Below, piece after piece: positions 1 to 8,370 of a stretch of DNA of 17,144 nucleotides. How positions within the stretch are numbered: the first letter of the stretch is position 1; every line of letters begins with the position of its first letter. Origin of the DNA: CBETVX01 sp965539935. GTDB lineage: Bacteria > Bacillota > Clostridia > Peptostreptococcales > Caminicellaceae. Under the pieces are notes generated by a model, which worked only from the letters and a program-made list of their open reading frames with translations, was not told where the DNA came from and did not search any database. The stretch covers positions 1 through 17,144 of the forward strand of contig CBETVX010000056.1 in the NCBI GenBank assembly GCA_965539935.1. Reading direction: 5' to 3'. The position numbers were made by a program, and so were the translations under genes.

Positions 1-1
1 G

Positions 2-1669
2 AAATCTATTAATGAACTGTACAGTACCCATACTTTCTTATTTCCCTTCACATGGGATGTTTGTGATGGAAACAATGGGGAGAAAATATATGAAAAAAAT
101 TTTAATAAAAGATGTAATAAAAAAAAATTATATGATGCCTTAATAGCTAGTAATAATAACTGGGAATTGGAAGAATTAGATATAAAAACTCCAGAAACTT
201 ATAATGAATATACTTATTTTTATGAAAATGCAAGAAAGGCTATATATACAGAAAAGATATTTAAGCAAAAAGATAAAAACTGGGATAAACAGATAGTTTA
301 TAATTTTAAATATAACACTTCATATAGAGAAAAAACAAAGTATTTTGGAACATATGAAATATATATAAAACATCAAGATGACCCATACATACTTGATATT
401 AAAGATATTGAATTAAAGATATATAGGACTGGCATAGCTATTCTTTCATTTCACTTAGAAAATAGTAAATATGATTCAACAGAAGATATATTAAAAATTA
501 ATGACTATGGTAGAAGAATATATCCTCAATTCTTACCATTAGGATCACCAGAAAATGAAAATGAATACGGAGTAAAAGATAGCTTTTTAGCAAATGAATT
601 AAAAGTTTATATTGATGGAAAAGAAACTCTCTATGAGGATTTCAATAAAGATTATTATATAAACCCAGATGAGATATCAAAAACGGTAAAAAATTTACTT
701 GGAGATAAATTTAAAACTTTTAAAAAAGACTTAAATAAGGGAGATATCCTTATAAAACCAATTATCGATGACAGAATGTTTACTATTTGTTGGTATAAAA
801 ATGATGATATAATCACAAAGCTTAAAAGATATGATGAAAATAAAAAAAAGTACGACTTTGCAGAAAGTGAGTTTTGGCATAAATATATTTATATTGATAA
901 TGGAGATTGTACATGTAAAAGTAAAAATATGTTACAAGAATTAAATTCAAGCCATACCTATGATAGATGGATTGGAAAAGGAACATTATATGGAATAACT
1001 AGATATTCTCTTATGATGTTAACTAATTCATCAGCACCTAATTATTTACTTACCCATATAAGGACTATGTATTATCAAATGGTATGTATTGCACTGGCAC
1101 AAAGAGCTTCAATTTTAAGATTTAGTAATGAGGTTTCTAGGATATCTGGAAGGAAGGAATCTGACCTTGTTGAACATGTTAGAGATTTACAAAACAACTA
1201 TATAAAATTCATTAATCAAATGTATTTCAGAGAAATAACAGCCCAAGAACAAGGAATAGAAATGTATAATATGATTTCTGAATCTATGAATTTAGAACGA
1301 GATATAAAAAATTTAGACGTAGAAATTGATCAACTTCATCAACATGCTTCATTGGTATCTGAACAAAGGACAAACTATATATTAAATATATTAACAATTT
1401 TAGGAGGAATATTAGCAATTCCAACATTTATAACTGGCTTCTTTGGAATGAATATATTTGTCGAAAATATAAGTCAACAAATTGAAAATATGAGATTAAT
1501 TGATTGGATAAATATCTATATAGTTTTACCAGTGCTGATATCTTTTCTTGGCTTAATTTTCATCATTCCAAGAATCAGAACAATTTCCACAAATAACTAT
1601 GTAAAAAAAATTGGTATTGCCATATTATTTATACTTTTATTTCTATCAATAATTAATGTCATACTGTGA
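2..1669 (+). CDS. corA: CorA-like membrane effector of a type III-B CRISPR system (5' partial)
   Basis: The frame is open from base 2 to the TGA at 1667-1669 with no stop, so the gene enters from outside the window; 555 residues are visible. The first in-window start-like codon (TTG 167) would discard a well-formed N-terminus that includes THTFLFPFTWD (about 30-65), so I reject it. A long soluble N-terminal domain is followed by a charged helical stretch (about 1270-1370, probable stalk coiled coil), then TM1 ending in the CorA signature Gly-Met-Asn (1445-1453), a short loop, TM2 (about 1505-1575) and a third hydrophobic segment at the C-terminus (about 1610-1665). CorA proteins are normally divalent-cation channels. 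Those beside Cmr genes are known effectors gated by SAM-AMP, made by Cas10, and are thought to disrupt the membrane. The cmr1 ribosome binding site overlaps this stop codon, so it is in the cmr operon. The messenger assignment is inferred from context. Confidence 0.88.
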   Translation, partial: KSINELYSTHTFLFPFTWDVCDGNNGEKIYEKNFNKRCNKKKLYDALIASNNNWELEELDIKTPETYNEYTYFYENARKAIYTEKIFKQKDKNWDKQIVYNFKYNTSYREKTKYFGTYEIYIKHQDDPYILDIKDIELKIYRTGIAILSFHLENSKYDSTEDILKINDYGRRIYPQFLPLGSPENENEYGVKDSFLANELKVYIDGKETLYEDFNKDYYINPDEISKTVKNLLGDKFKTFKKDLNKGDILIKPIIDDRMFTICWYKNDDIITKLKRYDENKKKYDFAESEFWHKYIYIDNGDCTCKSKNMLQELNSSHTYDRWIGKGTLYGITRYSLMMLTNSSAPNYLLTHIRTMYYQMVCIALAQRASILRFSNEVSRISGRKESDLVEHVRDLQNNYIKFINQMYFREITAQEQGIEMYNMISESMNLERDIKNLDVEIDQLHQHASLVSEQRTNYILNILTILGGILAIPTFITGFFGMNIFVENISQQIENMRLIDWINIYIVLPVLISFLGLIFIIPRIRTISTNNYVKKIGIAILFILLFLSIINVIL

Positions 1670-1682
1670 AAGGAGTCAATAT

Positions 1683-2927
1683 ATGGCTAAGTTAAAAGTT
1701 AAATTAAAGCAACATACTCCACTAATTCATTTTCAGCATGAACAAAGTAACTCTATACTTAGGGCAACAGAATTAAAACCTAAATTAGATAAATTTTTGA
1801 TTACACATGCTTTCAAAAATAAATTTCAGAATTATAAAAAATTTTTAGTAGGATACGAGGAGAAAAAGACTGAAAAGGATTATGGAGATAAGAAGGCATT
1901 AAATTACAAAGTAAGAATAGCAAATATAAAAGGTCATATAGTGCAGGATATAGATAGATTTTTTCCGATGTATTTTGGAAATATGGGTAAAGGAAAAAGA
2001 AAAAAATTTGTTTGGTGTGATAGCTTGCAACTTGAATTTTTTTCTTTTAATAAAGAGTTAATAAACATTATTGATGATAATATTGATTATTTTTTTGCAT
2101 GTACTAATTTTGGCTCACGTCAATCAAAGGGTTTTGGTTCTTTTTATCCAGAATATGGAGACATAAGTACTGATGGCAACTTCTTAGGAAGATTAGACGA
2201 AATGTATGATTTGTATTTTCTAATTGATTATAATGATAAAGGATTATCCCTTGATATGCCAAATAAGGATATCATGCAACAGATTGACTCCATTTATAGT
2301 CTAATGAAGGGTGGAATAAATCTAGGAGATGCATATCATAGGGGTTTTATCTTTAAGTATTTACATAAACGAGGAATAGGAAATGAGAAAAAATTCATAA
2401 AAGATAGATTTCCAGTACCCAAAGAAAAAAACTATAAAAAAGATAATAGTGAAAAGAGATTTGGAAGAGCTGTCTTAGGATTGGCAGGAACATATATGTA
2501 TAGAAGCAAAGAATATAACTCGACTATTGTAGTGAGTAGTAAAGAAATAGACCGATTTACCAGTCCTATAACCTTTAAAGTAGTTGAGGATTTAGTAGCG
2601 ATTATTCCAAGCTATTATTTATCTAAAGATAAAGTTGCAAGTAGAAAATTTATTATTCCAGATGAAATATTAAATGAGACATTTAAATTTAGCTATCAAG
2701 AAAAAAGAAAGGATAGAGATAGAAGTAAAATTCAAAAGGCTAAGCCTCAATTTATATCAACGCCTAAAGAATTTGATATTCAAGATTTTTTAATAAGTTT
2801 TACTGATTATTTTAATAATTTGCAACCATGTGTTTCAAAAAATGGAAAATATAATAGTACTATCAAAAAAGCAATTAATGATACATATATAGAAAAAGTA
2901 TATAAGGCAGGTGATGCAAATGCCTAA
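1683..2927 (+). CDS. cmr1: Cmr1-like RAMP protein, type III-B effector subunit
   Basis: This 414-aa protein starts at ATG 1683, preceded by AAAGGAG at 1669-1675; an earlier in-frame TTG at 1656 lies inside corA and lacks a site. The N-terminus has a RAMP first strand (KQHTPLIHFQ) followed by ILRATELKPKLDKFL, which lines up with the Cmr1 pattern TPLF..G....LR.SSIKG.LRF. A glycine-rich RAMP loop, NFGSRQSKGFGSF, sits at residues 142-154. In Cmr complexes Cmr1 caps the 3' end of the crRNA-target duplex together with Cmr6. The protein is divergent: the usual FTGG and the tryptophan-rich stretch are replaced. Its position directly before cas10 supports the call. It shares an 8-nt overlap (ATGCCTAA, 2920-2927) with the next gene. 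Confidence 0.8.
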   Translation: MAKLKVKLKQHTPLIHFQHEQSNSILRATELKPKLDKFLITHAFKNKFQNYKKFLVGYEEKKTEKDYGDKKALNYKVRIANIKGHIVQDIDRFFPMYFGNMGKGKRKKFVWCDSLQLEFFSFNKELINIIDDNIDYFFACTNFGSRQSKGFGSFYPEYGDISTDGNFLGRLDEMYDLYFLIDYNDKGLSLDMPNKDIMQQIDSIYSLMKGGINLGDAYHRGFIFKYLHKRGIGNEKKFIKDRFPVPKEKNYKKDNSEKRFGRAVLGLAGTYMYRSKEYNSTIVVSSKEIDRFTSPITFKVVEDLVAIIPSYYLSKDKVASRKFIIPDEILNETFKFSYQEKRKDRDRSKIQKAKPQFISTPKEFDIQDFLISFTDYFNNLQPCVSKNGKYNSTIKKAINDTYIEKVYKAGDANA

Positions 2928-4488
2928 ATACATAGGAACTACAATAGGACCTATATATAAAACTATTTCTAATGCTCGTAAAACTGGCGAACTTTGGGGG
3001 GCCAGTTATTTATTCTCATACATAATGAAAAGACTTATAAAAGAGTTCAAAGATAATCGGGAATTTATATTACCTTATACAAAGGATAGTAGTGTTTTTC
3101 AGGAGCCAATGGAAATAGGCCTTTTTCATGATAGATTTATATTTGAATCTAATGAAGGTGATTTTGAAAAACTGGAAAATGTTAAAGATGAAATACTAAA
3201 CGAGATATCTTTAGATATGGAGAGGTTAATAAAGGTTGATAGAGATATCATAAATGACTATATAGATAATTATTTTCAAATATATAGCTGTGAAATAAAC
3301 ATTGAAGACACAAGTAAAGGTAAAATTATTAAAGAAATATCTAAGGTACTAGATACTTTAGAGCTAAAGACTAAATATATAAATAAAGAACAGAGAAACT
3401 ATATAGCTGAATATATTGAGAATGAAAATATAAAACAAAGCATGCTTTCAAAGGATGCCTTTGGAAAATATGTAAATAGTTATGAATCCATAGTAAAAAT
3501 AGCTCTTAGAGATTATGAAGAAAAATTAAAGAATGTAGATTTCAACAATGAAGATATAAATATATATGATGAACTAATAGGTAAATTAAGTCCCATAGAA
3601 AGAAATCAGTTCAAAAAGGCTTATAAGTATATAGCTATAGTACATGCTGATGGAGACTCTATGGGAAGAGTTATTAATAATTTAGATAGTATAAATGACT
3701 ATCAACAATTTTCTAAAAAGTTATTTCAATTTGTTCAAAATGCAAATGAAGAAATTAAGGATTTTAAAGGATACCCTATCTTTGCAGGTGGAGATGATTT
3801 ACTGTTCTTTGCACCAATTATTAGAATAAAAAAAGATAATAAGAACAATACCACTATACAAAATATATTCTATTTAATAGATAAAATATCGGAAAAATTC
3901 AATGAGCAATTTGCTAGTTATACTAATATAAACCCAAAACCAACATTATCTTTTGGCATATCTATTGTTTATTATAAATTTCCATTGTATGAAGCTTTAG
4001 AAGAGTCTAAGAATCAATTGTTTTCTGTAGCTAAAAACGAAAATAATAAAGTAAAAATAAATGATAAAGAAAAAACAAAAAATTCTATAGCTATCAAAGT
4101 AATAAAGCATAGTGGACAATATTTTGATGCTTTTTTAAACAAAGAAAGTAAAAACTATAAAGTACTAAAAAAAATTATTGAGATCTCAGATGATATTGAT
4201 ATTTTAAGCTCTATTGAAAATTTATTATATCAAGATAAGTTTATATTTAAGCAATTATTAAAAACTGGCTCAGATATAAATAAAAGACTAGAAAATTATT
4301 TCATAAATAATTTTAATGAAGCAGAACATAAAGAGGCTAATATTCAAAAATACCTAGAGAAAATACAAGAATTAATTTTGACTGTAAATGAGGAATATGT
4401 TAAAGATGAAGATGAAAAAATAGATACAATTTATTCTTTAATTAGATTTATCAAATTTTTAAATGAAAAAGGTGAAAAGGATGAGTAA
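2920..4488 (+). CDS. cmr2: Cas10/Cmr2, HD-less polymerase-cyclase subunit
   Basis: This 522-aa large subunit starts at ATG 2920, with AGGTG at 2909-2913 as binding site; GTG 2911 and ATG 2914 are less well placed. The protein opens directly with the Palm1-type segment IGPIYKTISNARKTGELWGA, matching the Cmr2 region just after the HD domain, so the HD DNase is absent. HADGDSMG (residues 242-249) and AGGDDLLFF (GGDD at 290-293) are the Palm motifs that bind metal and nucleotide. In type III systems this subunit makes a messenger from ATP when target RNA is bound. Classical enzymes make cyclic oligoadenylates, and those paired with CorA are known to join SAM and ATP into SAM-AMP. With no HD, immunity would rest on messenger signalling and on target RNA cleavage by Cmr4. 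It overlaps cmr3 by 8 nt (ATGAGTAA, 4481-4488). SAM-AMP as product is inferred from the CorA neighbour. Confidence 0.95.
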   Translation: MPKYIGTTIGPIYKTISNARKTGELWGASYLFSYIMKRLIKEFKDNREFILPYTKDSSVFQEPMEIGLFHDRFIFESNEGDFEKLENVKDEILNEISLDMERLIKVDRDIINDYIDNYFQIYSCEINIEDTSKGKIIKEISKVLDTLELKTKYINKEQRNYIAEYIENENIKQSMLSKDAFGKYVNSYESIVKIALRDYEEKLKNVDFNNEDINIYDELIGKLSPIERNQFKKAYKYIAIVHADGDSMGRVINNLDSINDYQQFSKKLFQFVQNANEEIKDFKGYPIFAGGDDLLFFAPIIRIKKDNKNNTTIQNIFYLIDKISEKFNEQFASYTNINPKPTLSFGISIVYYKFPLYEALEESKNQLFSVAKNENNKVKINDKEKTKNSIAIKVIKHSGQYFDAFLNKESKNYKVLKKIIEISDDIDILSSIENLLYQDKFIFKQLLKTGSDINKRLENYFINNFNEAEHKEANIQKYLEKIQELILTVNEEYVKDEDEKIDTIYSLIRFIKFLNEKGEKDE

Positions 4489-5665
4489 ATACTTAATTTC
4501 ACTAAAACCCCTAGAGCCATATTTTTTTGGAAATGAAAGGGGTTTCGATAATAAGAACAAGGAAGTTCCAAAAGAAGAAGTAAAAAAAACCACCAGAAAC
4601 TATTTAGTAAAATCAAATAAATATCCACAGCAAACATCTATACTAGGTATGCTCAGAAAAGAAATATTAGTAAATCAAGATTTATTAAATATAGATTGGA
4701 ATTATACGCAGGAACAAAGAGAAAAAATGAATACATTAATAGGAAAATATGGGTTTAATATTAATGAAGACAATCAGAATTTCGGTGTCATAAAGAGTAT
4801 ATCTCAGCTTTTTATTACAAAGAAGGTTAATGAAGGATTAGAGTTCTATATAACTTCTCCAAAGGATCATAATCCATCTGAAAATATAGATAAATATACA
4901 CCGTACAAATTAAAAAGTATTGATAATGGAAGAACCAATAATGGGATTAATTATATTTTGGAAGACTATAATCCTAAAAATGATTTAGCAGACGAGATAA
5001 TGAATATCGGAATTTTGAAAGACAATAGAATTCAAAGTAGTACCGAGGAAGGTAAAATTATAAAAAGTGGAGATATATTTACTTCATCTGAAAGAGTAGG
5101 AATCACTAAAAATAAAGAAGGAAAAAAAGAGGAGGATGGTTTCTATAAGATAACTCATTTTAATTTAGAAAAAGGATATGAATTTTCATTTATTGCTGAT
5201 ATAGAGGATGAAAAAATAAATGGACTGGATGGTCGAACAAATATAGTCTCTCTAGGAGGATTACAATCATCATTTAGAATCCTATTTAAGAAAGTCAATA
5301 AAGATTTAAATAAAGATATAGAAAATAGGATTACAGATATATGTAAGAAATCTTCAAATAACCAAAATGACTTATATAAAATTATTTTAACTTCCGATAG
5401 TTATATTAATTTAGAAAAATATATGAATTTAGATTTGACTATAGCATATACAGTAGATTTTAGATACATGGTCACTAAAAAGCTAAAGGACAATAAGAAA
5501 ATCTATCCTAATGACAGATTTAAAAAAATACCCTATAAATATACATTCATACAAAGAGGAAGTGTACTATATACAAATAATATAAGTGAATTTGAAACAG
5601 AAATTAATAAATATAAGAGCTTAATAAAGATAGGCTATAACAAATTTATTGTAGTCACAGCATAA
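4481..5665 (+). CDS. cmr3: Cmr3 RAMP protein, crRNA 5'-handle binding subunit
   Basis: This 394-aa protein starts at ATG 4481 with AAGGTG at 4469-4474; the earlier in-frame ATG 4463 has no site. The N-terminus LKPLEPYFFGNERGF followed by PQQTSILGMLRKEIL fits the Cmr3 layout (a 'P-x-D/E-P-x-F-F' strand, then 'PqpsTlaGalR'). A later SLGGLQSSF loop and the C-terminal IQRGSVLY strand (Cmr3 usually has 'IPAGSVYYF') also match. Cmr3 pairs with Cmr2 at the base of the complex and holds the 8-nt crRNA tag. The start overlaps the cmr2 stop by 8 nt, implying translational coupling between the two direct partners. The gene is followed by an 18-nt gap before cmr4. Confidence 0.9.
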   Translation: MSKYLISLKPLEPYFFGNERGFDNKNKEVPKEEVKKTTRNYLVKSNKYPQQTSILGMLRKEILVNQDLLNIDWNYTQEQREKMNTLIGKYGFNINEDNQNFGVIKSISQLFITKKVNEGLEFYITSPKDHNPSENIDKYTPYKLKSIDNGRTNNGINYILEDYNPKNDLADEIMNIGILKDNRIQSSTEEGKIIKSGDIFTSSERVGITKNKEGKKEEDGFYKITHFNLEKGYEFSFIADIEDEKINGLDGRTNIVSLGGLQSSFRILFKKVNKDLNKDIENRITDICKKSSNNQNDLYKIILTSDSYINLEKYMNLDLTIAYTVDFRYMVTKKLKDNKKIYPNDRFKKIPYKYTFIQRGSVLYTNNISEFETEINKYKSLIKIGYNKFIVVTA

Positions 5666-5683
5666 GAAAAGGGGGATATAAAG

Positions 5684-6496
5684 GTGAAGCAATATAAAAA
5701 AATATTTATGATAAAATGCATTACCAATATGCATGTGGGTAGTGGCGATATAAACTTCAATATAGTTGATAATGAAATACAAAAAGATGTAATTACAAAA
5801 TATCCTACAATAAATTCATCAAGTTTAAAGGGAGCATTAAGAGAGCATTTTGAGAATAAATATAATAGCACAAAGAGAAATATAGACGAAAGAGTTGAAT
5901 GGATATTTGGAGGAGAAGATAATTCTGGAAAATACAAGTTTTTTTCAGCTAATATCTTAACAATTCCTGCTAGAAGTAATAGAAAACCTTTCTTTAATGC
6001 AACTACTAAGAGTATAGTAGATCATATTATAAATAATTGTAATGATTTTAACATAGAGATAGGAGTAAAACAGACCTTAGAAAAATTATCTAAATTAGAT
6101 AATAAAAATTATGTGTTTAAAGAAAAATATAAAGATTTAAAATTAGAAGGAAAAGCAGTGGAATACTCAGATATATTAAATGATGGGGAAAGAAAATCAT
6201 TAAGCAAATTATTTGGACAAGATTTTGTATTATTAAGCAGTGAAAACTTTAAAAAATTGACCGATAATTTACCTGTAATAGCTAGAAATAAGCTAGAAAA
6301 TGGCACTAGCAAGAATTTATGGTATGAAGAAGTATTGCCTAGGGAAAGTAGGTTTTATTTTATACTTATTCATAATGAAAAATATTTTGAAGAATTTTAT
6401 AATGAATTAACAAGTCAAGTTATTCAAATAGGTGCAAATGCTTCCCTTGGATATGGATATTCTAGGATAGAAGAAGTAGGTGAAATTAATGGATAA
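5684..6496 (+). CDS. cmr4: Cmr4 RAMP protein, backbone subunit and target-RNA nuclease
   Basis: This 270-aa protein uses GTG 5684, preceded by an AAGGGGGAT binding site about 8 nt away (5669-5676); the next in-frame ATG (5708) would cut into the first RAMP strand. CITNMHVGSGD (residues 12-22) is the typical Cmr4 first strand. INSSSLKGALREHFE is the second conserved block, and the C-terminal IGANASLGYGYSR is the glycine-rich RAMP loop. Asp29 in FNIVDNEIQKD lies where Cmr4 proteins carry the aspartate that cleaves target RNA at 6-nt steps. Several copies form the helical backbone along the crRNA. The last 8 nt (ATGGATAA) overlap cmr5. Confidence 0.95.
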   Translation: MKQYKKIFMIKCITNMHVGSGDINFNIVDNEIQKDVITKYPTINSSSLKGALREHFENKYNSTKRNIDERVEWIFGGEDNSGKYKFFSANILTIPARSNRKPFFNATTKSIVDHIINNCNDFNIEIGVKQTLEKLSKLDNKNYVFKEKYKDLKLEGKAVEYSDILNDGERKSLSKLFGQDFVLLSSENFKKLTDNLPVIARNKLENGTSKNLWYEEVLPRESRFYFILIHNEKYFEEFYNELTSQVIQIGANASLGYGYSRIEEVGEING

Positions 6497-6860
6497 GAAT
6501 AGAGTTGAAGAGCTAATTCCCAAAGCAATGGAAAGTGTAGAAAAGTTCATAATAAAGAATAATTCAGTAGCCTCTGAATTTAAAGGATACATATCTACTT
6601 TTGGAGCTGGAATAGTTCAAAACGGTCTTTTATCAACCTTAGCATTTTATGAAAATAAGTCTGCTAATACTAATGAAGATAGAAGTAGTCTATTAAAGGC
6701 AATATTTTATTTGATAGATAAAAAATCAATGGAGGAATTTGAAGAAAGCCTACTAAAGTATGTCCTTGAGAAGGATGATAGAGATTATATTAAGGAAGAA
6801 ATAGTAAACGCAGCCATTGCTATAAAGCTAGCACTGAGAACCTTTCCAGTAAAAAAATAA
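6489..6860 (+). CDS. cmr5: Cmr5 small subunit
   Basis: This 123-aa, mostly helical protein starts at ATG 6489 with AGGTG (6478-6482) six bases upstream; the in-frame GTG 6480 is itself part of that site. Its size, helical content, the segment SEFKGYISTFGAGIVQNGLLSTLAFY and its place between cmr4 and cmr6 fit Cmr5 (TIGR01881-type, about 120-150 aa). Cmr5 stacks as the minor filament facing the Cmr4 backbone and has no catalytic role. The 8-nt overlap with cmr4 suits coupled synthesis of the two repeated subunits. Confidence 0.9.
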   Translation: MDKNRVEELIPKAMESVEKFIIKNNSVASEFKGYISTFGAGIVQNGLLSTLAFYENKSANTNEDRSSLLKAIFYLIDKKSMEEFEESLLKYVLEKDDRDYIKEEIVNAAIAIKLALRTFPVKK

Positions 6861-6890
6861 ATTGGCTTTATAGCTCAAGGAGGTGATATA

Positions 6891-7736
6891 ATGTCAAATT
6901 TATCCTATTTGTTCAATATGGATTATTATGATGAAGAAATAATTAGAACAATACGAAATGATAATAAAAATAAGAAAGCAATTGAAGAATATTTTATTGG
7001 TAAAAATGGGAAGTTAACTAAGATATTAAATACTAAATTATCTGATTTATATAATATAAAGCCTATTGGAAAACAAAGTATCTATTTAAAAACAACATAT
7101 CCAGGACTTATAATTGGTAGTGGTCTTATACATGGATTAGATGTTAATGATGATGTAAAGCTAGGTTTTTATTTTGACTATACAACTGGAGCGCCAACGA
7201 TAAATGGGTCATCTGTAAAAGGTGTACTCAGAAGCGTATTTGAAGATAAAAGTGATGATGTACTTAGGGAAAAAGCAGAATATATTAAGGAATGTATAGA
7301 GGAAGGTAAAGAAGAAGGTTTATTTTCCAAAATAGATTCTAATAGCTTTGATAAAGAAATCCTAAAAAGAATTCTTAATGAAATATTTGAGGGAAAATCA
7401 CAAGCTAATCCAATGCCCATAAGCAGAAGAGATATATTCTTTGAAGCAGTTATAGATGTAGAGGAAAGTAAAAAAATAAATAAGAAAGGGGTTTTCCTTG
7501 GAGAAGATTATATTACACCCCATAAAGATCCTTTAAAAAATCCAATACCAATAAAGTTTCTAAAGATATTACCTGATATAGTATTTAGATTTGATTTTGA
7601 TTTAAAAGACGGAGAATATTTAACATCAGAGGATAAATTATATCTTTTTAAAAGAATTTTATTAGATATAGGTATAGGGGCTAAGACAAATGTAGGCTAT
7701 GGTCAGTTTGAATTTGTAAAAGAAGAATATAGATAA
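6891..7736 (+). CDS. cmr6: Cmr6 RAMP protein
   Basis: This 281-aa protein has the strongest binding site in the operon (AAGGAGGTGAT, 6877-6887), just before ATG 6891. YLKTTYPGLIIGSGLIHGLD is the RAMP first strand with a GxG turn; GAPTINGSSVKGVLRSVFED is the second block; the C-terminal IGAKTNVGYGQFEF is the classic Cmr6 glycine loop. It caps the distal end of the complex next to Cmr1. The gap to the following nuclease is only 14 nt, so they share a transcript. The order cmr1-2-3-4-5-6 is complete and uninterrupted. Confidence 0.94.
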   Translation: MSNLSYLFNMDYYDEEIIRTIRNDNKNKKAIEEYFIGKNGKLTKILNTKLSDLYNIKPIGKQSIYLKTTYPGLIIGSGLIHGLDVNDDVKLGFYFDYTTGAPTINGSSVKGVLRSVFEDKSDDVLREKAEYIKECIEEGKEEGLFSKIDSNSFDKEILKRILNEIFEGKSQANPMPISRRDIFFEAVIDVEESKKINKKGVFLGEDYITPHKDPLKNPIPIKFLKILPDIVFRFDFDLKDGEYLTSEDKLYLFKRILLDIGIGAKTNVGYGQFEFVKEEYR

Positions 7737-7750
7737 AACAGGTGATAATA

Positions 7751-8281
7751 TTGAATATATTTCTTGATACAGAATTTACAGGACTTCAAAAAAATACTAG
7801 TTTAATTAGTATAGGGATAGTAGATGAATCGAATAATAAATTCTATGCCGAGTTTACAGATTATGATAAAGACTTTATTTCTAGTAATAACTGGCTAAAG
7901 AAAAATGTTATTGATAAGCTATGGATCAATAATAAAAGCCTAATACTTGACGATGTAGAGTATTATTTTGGAGACAAAGAGACTATTAGATTAAAACTAG
8001 AAAAATGGTTAAGTAAATATAAAGAAGTAACCATATGGGCCGATTGCTTAGCCTATGATTGGGTATTGTTTTGTGATATATTTGATGGGGCTTTAAATAT
8101 CCCTTCTAATATTAATTATATACCAATGGATTTAGCCACTTTATTTAAAGTAAAAGGTCTAAATCCCGATATTGATAGATTTGAATTTTCTGGTTTAAAA
8201 TTAGATGTGCTTCAAAAACATAATGCATTATTTGATGCAATTGTTATAAAAACTTGTTATGAAAAACTTATAAAAAGTTGA
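7751..8281 (+). CDS. DEDDh-family 3'-5' exonuclease (Rv2179c-like) linked to the Cmr-CorA operon
   Basis: I choose TTG 7751 because AGGTGAT at 7740-7746 lies just before it, the same arrangement as at cmr6; GTG 7742 would lie inside that site. The 176-aa product has all DEDDh residues: Asp6 and Glu8 (FLDTEFTGL), Asp103 (ADCLAYDWVLF), and His157 with Asp162 (HNALFDA). This is the small ribonuclease-like branch (Rv2179c/ExoI fold) with two-metal 3'-5' exonuclease chemistry. Surveys of type III loci list CorA genes beside NrN or DEDDh-type nucleases. NrN is known to break SAM-AMP, so a role in removing the messenger is a reasonable inference. Trimming crRNA 3' ends or degrading RNA fragments are alternatives. 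It is the last gene before the CRISPR leader, and no convincing terminator follows. Confidence 0.88.
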   Translation: MNIFLDTEFTGLQKNTSLISIGIVDESNNKFYAEFTDYDKDFISSNNWLKKNVIDKLWINNKSLILDDVEYYFGDKETIRLKLEKWLSKYKEVTIWADCLAYDWVLFCDIFDGALNIPSNINYIPMDLATLFKVKGLNPDIDRFEFSGLKLDVLQKHNALFDAIVIKTCYEKLIKS

Positions 8282-8370
8282 TATAAGGTCTGTTGTGGAA
8301 ATAAACAGCGTCAGATTTATTTTAAGGTTTGAAGTATGAGATATCTAAACTTTTTTTTATAGACAATGAT

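Noticed and set aside
5635..5937. Minus-strand frame of 100 codons opposite cmr3/cmr4
   Set aside because: Lies wholly against well-supported RAMP genes and has the Ser/Leu/Phe-rich composition of a shadow frame.
8289..8316. Possible terminator (CTGTT/AACAG) just after the DEDDh gene
   Set aside because: Only a 5-bp stem with no proper T-tract.
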